Source: Flavobacteriaceae bacterium (lineage in GTDB: Bacteria > Bacteroidota > Bacteroidia > Flavobacteriales > Flavobacteriaceae). Taken from it: a DNA stretch of 14,089 nucleotides. This document shows, in pieces, positions 7,690 through 14,089 of this stretch. The first letter of the stretch is position 1. Every line of letters begins with the position of its first letter. A program made the translations under genes and the position numbers. The notes under the pieces are model-generated. The model was given only the letters and a program-made list of their open reading frames with translations. It did not search any database and was not told the origin of the DNA. The stretch lies in the NCBI GenBank assembly GCA_029247985.1, contig JAQWKF010000098.1, positions 1-14,089 on the forward strand, written 5' to 3'.

Positions 7690-10298
7690 TTGACGAGCAT
7701 ATTCTTAGCTGCAGTTAAAGCTGCGGGGATTCCATTTGGATTTTTTCCTCCTGCAGTGGCAAAAAATGGTTGACCACCACCTCCACCTTGAATATGGGGA
7801 CTGATTTGTTTAATAATGGCATTTGCTTGCCAAGTGCCCTTTTCAGCAAGTGTTTTAGAAACATAACAAGACAAGAGAGGCTTATTGCCTTTTTTACTGC
7901 CCAATACAGCAATCAAATTTTGGTGATTTTGACCGAGTTTAAAAAGGGCATCTTTCAAGCTGGTGCCGTCCAAATCAACTTCAGCAATTATAATGGAGAT
8001 TTCTCCTTGCATTACGCTTTTGCTCTCCAGTTCGGTAATAAGCTGTCCTACCAACTGTTTGTTAAGGGCTTCTAATTCCTTCTTAAGTTTGCTGTTCTCA
8101 TCTTGCAAAGCCTCAACCGATGCAATAACATCCTGCGAATTTTTGAGCTGTTTTTTTAATTTTTCAAACGTTTCTGCTTGATTGTAAACGCGTTTTTTAG
8201 CTTCATTAGCTGTAACGGCTTCAATACGTCTAATCCCCGATGCAACAGCTGTTTCGCCCGTAATAGTGAAATGCCAAAGTGCTGCGGTATTTTGCACGTG
8301 AGTACCTCCACATAACTCAACAGATTCGCCAAAGCGGATGCTGCGAACCGTATCGCCATACTTCTCACCAAAAAGGGCAAGCGCACCGTTGTCAATAGCT
8401 TTCTGATAAGGTGTACTACGCTGTTCCTCTAACTCAATCTGTTCTTGTATTCGAGCATTTACAAAAGCTTCGACAGCACTAAGTTCTTCTGAAGTTAGCT
8501 TGGCGAAATGTGAAAAATCAAAGCGTAAATAACCAGAGCGCACCATAGATCCTTTTTGACCAACATGCACGCCAAGTACCGAACGCAACCCTTGATGCAA
8601 CAGGTGTGTGGCGGTGTGGTTGGCAGCGGTAGCATTTCGCTTTTGCTCATCGACTACGGCAGTAAATGTGGCGTTGAGATCTGTGGGTAATTGATTAGCA
8701 ACATGAATAATAAGGTTGTTTTCTTTTTTGGTATCTGTGATATAGGTTACGTTACCATTTGGTGCTTCCAGGTAGCCCTTATCTCCAACCTGACCGCCCC
8801 CTTCAGGATAGAAAGGTGTTAGATTGAAAACCAATTGAAATAAGCTGCCGCTTTTGGTAGTTATCTTTCTGTACCTAACAATCTTAACGGGTGTTTTGAG
8901 TAAATCATAGCCCACAAATTCCTGTTCGTTATCCTCTCTAAGATCAATCCAATCTTCGGTTTCCACTTGAGCAGCTGCTCTTGAGCGAGCTTTTTGTTGC
9001 TCCATTTCGATTTCAAACGCATCCACGTCTAGGGTCATGTTGTTTTCAGACAAAATAAGCGCTGTCAAGTCTACGGGAAACCCAAAGGTGTCGTATAGCT
9101 CAAAAGCCTTGGCTCCAGATAGTTGTTTTTTTGTGTTGGATTTCATGAGTTGCTCAAGCATAACCAAACCTTGTGACAATGTTTTTAAGAAGGATTGTTC
9201 CTCTTCCTTGATGACATTTCGGATAAGATCTTGTTGACCTTTTAGTTCGGGAAAAGCATCTCCCATTTGGTCCGATAACGTTTTGACCAATGCAAAAATA
9301 AACGGTTCTTTTTGATCCAAAAACGTATACCCATATCGAATGGCACGCCTTAAAATACGACGTATCACATAGCCAGCGCCATTATTGGAGGGCAATTGAC
9401 CGTCGGAAATAGAAAAAGAAACTGCTCTAAGGTGATCGGCAATTACGCGAATGGCAATATCGATTTCCTCTTTTTTACCATAATTTGTAGCTGTGCGGGT
9501 TTCTATCTCACGAATGATCGGAGTAAATACATCGGTATCATAATTAGACTGTACTCCTTGAACCACCATGCAAAGGCGTTCAAAGCCCATACCCGTATCT
9601 ACGTGTTTTTCAGGTAATTTTTCAAGTGAACCATTGGCCTTTCTGTTAAACTCAATAAAAACCAAATTCCAAACTTCAACCACTTGGGGATGATCCATAT
9701 TGACAAGGGTAGCTCCGTCAACTTTGGCTTTGTCTTCAGCGGACCTTATGTCAACATGAATTTCAGAGCAGGGACCACAAGGCCCTTGATCGCCCATTTC
9801 CCAAAAATTATCTGCTTTGGAACCCATCAAAATACGTTCGGGTGCAATATGTGATTCCCAAAAAGAAATAGCTTCAACATCTTTTGAGAGTCCTTCTGCG
9901 TCATCTCCTTCAAATACGGTTACATACAAGTCATTTTTATCGATTTGCAATTCTTCAGTAAGAAACTCCCATGCATAGGCGATAGCTTCTTTTTTAAAAT
10001 AGTCACCAAAACTCCAATTCCCGAGCATTTCGAACATGGTGTGGTGATAGGTATCTTTCCCAACCTCCTCCAGGTCATTATGCTTGCCTGAAACACGAAG
10101 ACACTTCTGAGTATCAGTAACCCTTTTATCGGATGCGACTTTGTTTCCCAGAAAATATTCTTTAAACTGATTCATGCCCGCATTGGTAAACATTAGCGTT
10201 GGATCATTTTTCATAACCATGGGTGCAGAGGCTACGATTTTGTGTTCTTTATCAGTAAAAAAGTCTAGAAACTTTGCGCGAATGTCTTTTGCTTTCAT
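7686..10298 (-). CDS. alaS: Alanyl-tRNA synthetase
   Basis: AlaRS charges tRNA-Ala and clears mischarged Ser/Gly through its editing domain. The 870 residues match the family. The N-terminal catalytic domain shows FTNAGMNQFKEYFLG (motif 1 region) and HHTMFEMLGNWSFGDYFKK (motif 2 region). The tRNA-recognition segment is about 240-460. The editing domain carries the metal-binding HxxxH (H561, H565 in HTATHLLH) and CxxxH (C663, H667 in CGGTH). A coiled coil (about 700-750) leads to the C-Ala domain, which ends with the Gly-rich GGGGGQPFFATAGGKN. All key residues are present. The gene is divergent from the M23 peptidase gene, with the ATG followed upstream by a candidate promoter at 10360-10389. 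It converges on the DUF4136 gene with a 4-base overlap. I saw no clear terminator downstream. Confidence 0.98.
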   Translation of the reverse strand: MKAKDIRAKFLDFFTDKEHKIVASAPMVMKNDPTLMFTNAGMNQFKEYFLGNKVASDKRVTDTQKCLRVSGKHNDLEEVGKDTYHHTMFEMLGNWSFGDYFKKEAIAYAWEFLTEELQIDKNDLYVTVFEGDDAEGLSKDVEAISFWESHIAPERILMGSKADNFWEMGDQGPCGPCSEIHVDIRSAEDKAKVDGATLVNMDHPQVVEVWNLVFIEFNRKANGSLEKLPEKHVDTGMGFERLCMVVQGVQSNYDTDVFTPIIREIETRTATNYGKKEEIDIAIRVIADHLRAVSFSISDGQLPSNNGAGYVIRRILRRAIRYGYTFLDQKEPFIFALVKTLSDQMGDAFPELKGQQDLIRNVIKEEEQSFLKTLSQGLVMLEQLMKSNTKKQLSGAKAFELYDTFGFPVDLTALILSENNMTLDVDAFEIEMEQQKARSRAAAQVETEDWIDLREDNEQEFVGYDLLKTPVKIVRYRKITTKSGSLFQLVFNLTPFYPEGGGQVGDKGYLEAPNGNVTYITDTKKENNLIIHVANQLPTDLNATFTAVVDEQKRNATAANHTATHLLHQGLRSVLGVHVGQKGSMVRSGYLRFDFSHFAKLTSEELSAVEAFVNARIQEQIELEEQRSTPYQKAIDNGALALFGEKYGDTVRSIRFGESVELCGGTHVQNTAALWHFTITGETAVASGIRRIEAVTANEAKKRVYNQAETFEKLKKQLKNSQDVIASVEALQDENSKLKKELEALNKQLVGQLITELESKSVMQGEISIIIAEVDLDGTSLKDALFKLGQNHQNLIAVLGSKKGNKPLLSCYVSKTLAEKGTWQANAIIKQISPHIQGGGGGQPFFATAGGKNPNGIPAALTAAKNMLVN

Positions 10299-10305
10299 GA
10301 AACCG

Positions 10306-10336
10306 TTTAATGGTTAGCCTGAATTACGTATCTTTG
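10306..10336 (+). promoter_or_regulatory. Candidate promoter of the M23 peptidase-MerR pair
   Basis: TATCTTTG at 10329-10336 matches the Bacteroidota -7 element TAnnTTTG exactly. TTTA at 10306-10309, 19 bases upstream, is a near match to the -33 TTTG. RNA would start near 10341, about 40 bases before the ATG at 10382. This supports that ATG over the in-frame ATG at 10310, which lies upstream of the -7 element. Confidence 0.55.
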
Positions 10337-10343
10337 TTGTGTA

Positions 10344-10356
10344 CGCTGATTCAGCG
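10344..10356. promoter_or_regulatory. 13-base palindrome between the divergent promoters
   Basis: CGCTGA and TCAGCG flank a single central T, a perfect inverted repeat of six bases per arm. It lies between the two opposed -7 candidates (10329-10336 and 10360-10367) and covers the predicted start sites of both transcripts. That position would suit an operator acting on alaS and the M23 gene together. A chance palindrome cannot be excluded. Confidence 0.4.
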
Positions 10357-10359
10357 GAG

Positions 10360-10389
10360 TAAAAATAGTACATTTTACGGAATGGCAAA
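10360..10389 (-). promoter_or_regulatory. Candidate alaS promoter
   Basis: Read on the minus strand: TTTG at 10389-10386, an 18-base gap, then TATTTTTA at 10367-10360, one mismatch from the Bacteroidota -7 element TAnnTTTG. RNA would start near 10355, giving a leader of about 57 bases before the alaS ATG at 10298. The -33 part overlaps the first codons of the divergent M23 gene. Confidence 0.4.
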
Positions 10390-11359
10390 GGTTAAGTATT
10401 ACTACGACCAAGAGAGTCTATCATATCGAAAAATAGAAGTTAAAAATCGTCGAAAAGTACGGAATGTCTTGGCGTTTCTAACTGCTTCTGCCCTATTCGG
10501 TATAGCCTTTGTATTTTTTTTACTTTCTACACCTGCTATCAGTACCCCTACTGAAATCGCGCAAGCACGGGAGCTAGAAAACTACAAACTCAACTACGAG
10601 CAACTAGAACTTAAGATGAACAAGGTCGAAGAGGTCCTTGATCACTTGCAGGAGCGCGATAACCAAATTTACCGTGTAGTATTTGAAACCAACCCTGTGC
10701 CTGATGATGTTAGGAAAGCTGGTTTTGGAGGCGCAAACCGATATAAAAATCTTGAAGGCTATGCCAATTCAGACTTGATTATTAGTGCCACAAAACAACT
10801 TGATATTTTATCTAAACAGATGGTTATTCAATCCAAGTCTTTTGATGAAGTACAACGATTGGCGCTCGATAAAGAGAAATTATTAGCTGCAATTCCATCT
10901 ATTCAACCCATTAAGAACGATGATTTAAAACGTATGGCATCTGGTTACGGGTGGCGTACAGATCCGTTTACAAAAGCACGCCGTAAGCACAAAGGCATGG
11001 ATTTTACATCTCCAAGAGGAACCCCTGTTTACGCTACAAGCAATGGCAAGGTTACTAGAGCTGATAACCGTTCGTTTGGCTATGGAAAACATATACGTAT
11101 TGACCATGGATATGGTTATGTGACATTATACGCCCACTTAAGTGATTACAATGTAAAGCGAGGTATGCGTGTTAAACGTGGTGATATTATTGGATATGTT
11201 GGGAATACTGGGCGCTCTCAAGCGCCACACCTTCACTATGAAATACTTAAAGACGGCAAAGCAATCAACCCCATTAATTTCTTTTCTGGTGACCTTAACC
11301 CAGAAGAATTTGAGGCCATGTTAGAGGCTGCCAACCGCGAGAACCAATCGCTTGACTAA
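10382..11359 (+). CDS. Membrane-anchored M23 (LytM-type) peptidoglycan endopeptidase
   Basis: A 325-residue single-pass membrane protein. The start at 10382 (MAKVKYYYDQESLSYRK) follows the -7 promoter element and gives a sensible cytoplasmic N-terminus of about 26 residues. A membrane segment spans about 28-52. A coiled coil (about 57-95) and a linker lead to the M23 domain (about 183-300). The zinc and catalytic residues are all present: H203 and D207 in HKGMD, H252 in YAHLS, and H283/H285 in HLHYE. It should therefore be an active metallopeptidase that cuts peptide crosslinks in the periplasm, unlike the degenerate LytM activators such as EnvC or NlpD. A short acidic tail follows (about 301-325). 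Its stop shares a base with the start of the MerR-like gene (TAATG), so the two are co-transcribed and probably coupled. Confidence 0.93.
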   Translation: MAKVKYYYDQESLSYRKIEVKNRRKVRNVLAFLTASALFGIAFVFFLLSTPAISTPTEIAQARELENYKLNYEQLELKMNKVEEVLDHLQERDNQIYRVVFETNPVPDDVRKAGFGGANRYKNLEGYANSDLIISATKQLDILSKQMVIQSKSFDEVQRLALDKEKLLAAIPSIQPIKNDDLKRMASGYGWRTDPFTKARRKHKGMDFTSPRGTPVYATSNGKVTRADNRSFGYGKHIRIDHGYGYVTLYAHLSDYNVKRGMRVKRGDIIGYVGNTGRSQAPHLHYEILKDGKAINPINFFSGDLNPEEFEAMLEAANRENQSLD

Positions 11360-11679
11360 TGCGACATCGTTTACCTGAAAAATTGTATTACAGCATAGGC
11401 GAGGTGGCCGAAGCATTTGAGGTGAAACCCTCTTTGATACGTTTCTGGGAAAAAGAATTTCAAATTATTAACCCGAAAAAAAACCAAAGCGGAACACGCA
11501 AATTTTCAGCAAAAGATATTGAAAAGTTTGAGTTGATATTCAGCTTGGTTAAGGAACGTGGATTTACACTTGAGGGTGCCAAAAAAGAACTCAGCAGAGA
11601 AAAAAGAGGAAACCTCAGCGTTCTAAAGAAACTGCAAAAAATTCGTCAAGAGTTACTGCGCATAAAGGCAGAACTCTAA
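11359..11679 (+). CDS. Small MerR-family DNA-binding protein
   Basis: A 106-residue protein made almost only of a MerR-type DNA-binding domain. The helix-turn-helix is in YYSIGEVAEAFEVKPSLIRFWEKEF (about 10-34); a wing region with TRKFSAKDIEKF follows, and a helical tail with many Lys/Arg (about 73-106) could form the dimer coiled coil. It lacks the C-terminal effector domain and the cysteine metal site of classic MerR proteins. Its start overlaps the M23 stop by one base. In Bacteroidota, such short MerR-like genes commonly sit next to an M23 peptidase gene, so a role linked to the cell wall is possible but unproven. The stop lies directly against the der stop (no gap), and a strong hairpin covers its last codons. 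Confidence 0.87.
   Translation: MRHRLPEKLYYSIGEVAEAFEVKPSLIRFWEKEFQIINPKKNQSGTRKFSAKDIEKFELIFSLVKERGFTLEGAKKELSREKRGNLSVLKKLQKIRQELLRIKAEL
11636..11677 (-). terminator. Hairpin after der, candidate terminator with offset T-run
   Basis: On either strand AGAGTT/AACTCT (11649-11654 with 11672-11677) and CTGC/GCAG (11656-11659 with 11668-11671) form a ten-pair stem with one unpaired base at 11655. On the minus strand the hairpin starts three bases past the der stop. Six T follow (11641-11636), but only after a 7-base gap, which is unusual for a classic intrinsic terminator. It may instead stabilise the 3' end of one or both transcripts. Confidence 0.35.
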
Positions 11680-12984
11680 TTACTTCTTCCTAATAAAAAT
11701 ATCAATCGTTACCCCACTGAAATCGTATTCAGCTCGGAGTTTATTTTCCAAAAACCGTTTATAAGGATCTTTGACATATTGTGGCAGGTTGCAGAAAAAG
11801 GCAAACTGAGGATGTGGCGAATGCAATTGGGTTACAAACTTTATTTTAACATACTTACCCTTTAATGCTGGAGGTGGATTTTTTTCAATAATAGGGAGCA
11901 TATAGTCATTCAGTTTTCGTGTTGGAATGCGTTTCGTGCGGCGTTTATACACATCTACTGCCGTTTCTATGGCTTTAAAGACACGTTGCTTAGTAAGAGA
12001 AGAAACAAAAACAATGGGTACATCTATGAAAGGAGATATCTCTTTACGTATGTGTGCTTCTACTTTCTTGGTGCTGTTGGTATCCTTATTCACCAAATCC
12101 CACTTATTTACCAAGATTACGACTCCTTTGTGGTTTCGGGCTGCTAACCAAAAAATATTTTTAACCTGCGAATCAAATGATCTGGTAGCATCAAAAACAA
12201 GCATGCATACATCCGAAAATTCAATGGATCGCAAGGCGCGCATGACAGAGTAAAACTCAATATTGGCTTTTACTTTAGTTTTTCTGCGGATACCTGCAGT
12301 ATCTACTAGGCAAAATTCAAAACCAAATCGGTTATAAACGGTATCAATACTATCGCGGGTGGTCCCCGCCTCGTCTTTGACAATATTCCTAGGCTCGCCA
12401 ATAAGCGCATTCACAAAAGAAGACTTACCAGCATTGGGTCTGCCCACCACTGCAAAGCGGGGCAATCCATCAACTATTGTTGCGCTCCTATCTGGCAAAG
12501 CAGAAACTAATGCATCTAATAAATCGCCAGTACCTCCTCCATTCATGGCAGAAATATGGTATAAGTTGTCAATGCCTAGGGCGTAAAACTCGACAGATGT
12601 AATGACACGTCTTGCGTTATCAACCTTGTTGACAACAAGAAAAACAGGCTTGTCTGATTTACGAAGTAATTTGGCTACTTCCTCGTCCATAATATTAATT
12701 CCTGTTTCTACATCAACCATAAAAATAATGGCATCTGCTTCAGATATGGCGATTTCAACTTGCTGATCAATTTCTTTTTCATAGGCATCATCGCCACCAA
12801 CAACGTATCCTCCCGTATCAATTAAAGTAAATTCACACCCATTCCAATCGGCTTTGCCATATTGTCTGTCACGTGTGACTCCACTTGCTGCATCAACAAT
12901 GGCTTCGCGTCGTTGCACCATTCGATTAAACAACGTGGATTTGCCAACATTAGGTCTTCCAACAATAGCAACTAGATTTCGCAT
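11680..12984 (-). CDS. der: Ribosome biogenesis GTPase Der (EngA)
   Basis: Der is a cytoplasmic double GTPase needed for 50S subunit assembly. The 434 residues match the family. GTPase 1 has P-loop GRPNVGKS (9-16), the TRD switch (37-39), DTGG (56-59), NKVD (119-122) and SAM (145-147). GTPase 2 has GRPNAGKS (181-188), TTRDS (208-212), DTAG (228-231), NKWD (293-296) and SSL (328-330). A KH-like domain fills about 352-434, ending IDIFIRKK. All nucleotide-binding motifs are intact. It lies 29 bases after era on the same strand, with no promoter motif seen in that gap, so the two are probably co-transcribed. The start is preceded by an A-rich leader without a Shine-Dalgarno sequence. Confidence 0.98.
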   Translation of the reverse strand: MRNLVAIVGRPNVGKSTLFNRMVQRREAIVDAASGVTRDRQYGKADWNGCEFTLIDTGGYVVGGDDAYEKEIDQQVEIAISEADAIIFMVDVETGINIMDEEVAKLLRKSDKPVFLVVNKVDNARRVITSVEFYALGIDNLYHISAMNGGGTGDLLDALVSALPDRSATIVDGLPRFAVVGRPNAGKSSFVNALIGEPRNIVKDEAGTTRDSIDTVYNRFGFEFCLVDTAGIRRKTKVKANIEFYSVMRALRSIEFSDVCMLVFDATRSFDSQVKNIFWLAARNHKGVVILVNKWDLVNKDTNSTKKVEAHIRKEISPFIDVPIVFVSSLTKQRVFKAIETAVDVYKRRTKRIPTRKLNDYMLPIIEKNPPPALKGKYVKIKFVTQLHSPHPQFAFFCNLPQYVKDPYKRFLENKLRAEYDFSGVTIDIFIRKK

Positions 12985-13013
12985 ACTTTTTTTATAGGTT
13001 AAGAGGGTTGTTT

Positions 13014-13886
13014 TTAATATCCAAAACGCTTTAGGGCATTAGCATTTGAACGCCAATCTTTATTTACTTTAATAAAAAGTTCAAGATGCACTTTTTTTTC
13101 AAAAAATCGTTCTAAATCACGACGGGCTTGTGTTCCTACCTTTTTTAGGGCGGCCCCTTTGTGACCAATTAAAATTCCTTTTTGAGAATTGCGCTCTACA
13201 AATATAACTGCACTGATCTTTATAATGCTATCTTCTACCTTAAAAGATTCTGTGGCAACCTCAACTGAATATGGAATTTCTTTGTCATAATTAGACAATA
13301 TCTTGTCACGCACAACTTCATTAACCACAAAACGTTCGGACTTATCAGAAAGCTGATCTTTGGGAAAATAGGGTTGGTGTTCTGGCAATAATGCTACCAT
13401 TTGCGTCACCAATTCTTCAATTTGAAATTTTTCAAGAGCAGAAATACTTCTTATTTGTGCGTTGGGTAATTGTTCTTTCCAAGCATCAATGGTTTCTTCT
13501 AGCAAACTTTGGTTGCCCTTGTCAATTTTGTTAATAACCAAGAAAAGGGGCTTATCAGTTTTGGACAGGCGTTCGATAACACTTTCATCTTTGCCTTTTT
13601 TCTCTCCTATTTCTACCATATAGACCAACACATCTGCATCATCGAAAACAGACTGCATGGCGTCCATCATACTCTCTTGCAGCTTATAAGCAGGCTGAAT
13701 AATTCCAGGCGTATCCGAAAGGATAAGCTGGTAATCATCCGCATTAAGCATGCCAAGAATTCTATGGCGTGTGGTTTGTGCTTTGGCATTGGTAATAACG
13801 AGTTTTTGACCCAATATGGCATTTATTAGGGTTGACTTTCCCACATTAGGACTTCCGATAATATTGACAAAACCTGCTTTATGCAT
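13014..13886 (-). CDS. era: GTPase Era
   Basis: Era is a GTPase that binds the 3' end of 16S rRNA and aids 30S assembly. The 290 residues match the family. The GTPase domain shows P-loop GSPNVGKS (11-18), TTRHR switch (38-42), DTPG (58-61), NKID (119-122) and SA (149-150). The C-terminal KH domain has ILIGHKGAALKKVG (238-251), and the protein ends LKRFGY. The N-terminus MHKAGFVNIIG leads directly to the P-loop, so the start is firm. A perfect TAnnTTTG element ends only 4 bases before the ATG, so the mRNA may be leaderless. The gene is divergent from the initiator tRNA and is followed by der. Confidence 0.98.
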   Translation of the reverse strand: MHKAGFVNIIGSPNVGKSTLINAILGQKLVITNAKAQTTRHRILGMLNADDYQLILSDTPGIIQPAYKLQESMMDAMQSVFDDADVLVYMVEIGEKKGKDESVIERLSKTDKPLFLVINKIDKGNQSLLEETIDAWKEQLPNAQIRSISALEKFQIEELVTQMVALLPEHQPYFPKDQLSDKSERFVVNEVVRDKILSNYDKEIPYSVEVATESFKVEDSIIKISAVIFVERNSQKGILIGHKGAALKKVGTQARRDLERFFEKKVHLELFIKVNKDWRSNANALKRFGY

Positions 13887-13890
13887 ATTG

Positions 13891-13898
13891 CAAAGGTA
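13891..13898 (-). promoter_or_regulatory. -7 element of era, implying a leaderless mRNA
   Basis: TACCTTTG read on the minus strand matches the Bacteroidota TAnnTTTG element exactly. The A of the era ATG (13886) is the fifth base after it, the distance at which RNA start is expected. No clear TTG lies 17-23 bases upstream, so the -33 part is weak or missing. Confidence 0.45.
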
Positions 13899-13916
13899 AG
13901 GATTGCCGAAGAGCTA

Positions 13917-13946
13917 TTGCTATTTCAGAGAAGTTTTGTATTTTTG
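13917..13946 (+). promoter_or_regulatory. Promoter of the initiator tRNA gene
   Basis: TTG at 13917-13919, a 19-base gap, and TATTTTTG at 13939-13946 fit the Bacteroidota promoter pattern fully. RNA would start near 13951, about six bases before the mature tRNA end at 13957, as expected for a tRNA unit with a very short 5' leader. Confidence 0.75.
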
Positions 13947-13956
13947 CCATCCACAA

Positions 13957-14029
<73 letters not shown>

Positions 14030-14036
14030 CTAAATG

Positions 14037-14075
14037 AGACTCAAGCACTTTTTGTGTTTGGGTCTTTTCTTTTTT
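14037..14075 (+). terminator. Strong intrinsic terminator after the tRNA
   Basis: Bases 14037-14048 pair with 14054-14065 over twelve positions without a gap (two are G-U wobbles), with a TTTTT loop. A T-rich run follows: TTT, C, then six T (14066-14075). It lies seven bases after the tRNA and ends the single-gene unit. The last bases of the window (14076-14089) hold nothing recognisable. Confidence 0.85.
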
Positions 14076-14089
14076 AGTGTCGTAAGTTT

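Noticed and set aside
7715..7746. GCAG/CTGC repeat and a T-run after the DUF4136 stop
   Set aside because: The only stems next to the T-run are three or four pairs long, too weak to call a terminator.
7770..8075. Open frame opposite the 3' end of alaS
   Set aside because: It lies wholly within a well-conserved AlaRS coding region, has no family likeness and no promoter.
10310..10381. Earlier in-frame ATG of the M23 gene at 10310
   Set aside because: It lies upstream of a perfect -7 promoter element, and the added residues show no family similarity.

Overview
The window looks like an ordinary chromosomal stretch from a member of the Bacteroidota, most likely Flavobacteriia. The evidence is threefold. 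Two or more promoter-like sites match the Bacteroidota pattern TTG-N19-TAnnTTTG. Gene starts follow A/T-rich leaders with no Shine-Dalgarno sequence. Several families are typical of the group: the large DUF5117/DUF5118/DUF4953 metalloprotease, OmpA proteins with a Val-Pro repeat region, the LysRS C-terminal extension and DUF4136 lipoproteins. No mobile element, CRISPR array, toxin-antitoxin pair or phage gene was seen, and no gene cluster suggests an undescribed system. The points of interest are in how the genes are packed and controlled.

Layout. The 3' end of lysS (+) meets an OmpA-family envelope protein (-) tail to tail. A secreted zinc metalloprotease (+) then runs tail to tail into an overlapping three-gene operon on the minus strand, whose order of transcription is a PLP-dependent desulfhydrase/deaminase-like enzyme, a glucosaminidase-LysM lipoprotein, then hemL. 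A DUF4136 lipoprotein (+) follows and converges on alaS (-). alaS is divergent from a membrane-anchored M23 peptidase (+), which is fused by a TAATG junction to a small MerR-like gene. That pair converges on der (-), preceded by era (-). Divergent from era is an initiator tRNA-Met (+) with its own promoter and a strong intrinsic terminator at the right edge.

Functions. Translation and ribosome assembly are heavily represented (LysRS, AlaRS, initiator tRNA, and the GTPases Era and Der). A second theme is the cell envelope: an OmpA-like peptidoglycan-binding protein, a glucosaminidase, an M23 endopeptidase, a secreted protease and a DUF4136 lipoprotein. HemL supplies 5-aminolevulinate for haem.

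Packing. Four convergent gene pairs have between a 4-base overlap and a 1-base gap, so no intergenic space is left for terminators. At two of them (lysS and the metalloprotease) a terminator-like hairpin plus T-run lies inside the coding sequence of the facing gene. era appears to be leaderless. The alaS/M23 divergent region carries back-to-back promoter candidates with a 13-base palindrome over both predicted start sites.
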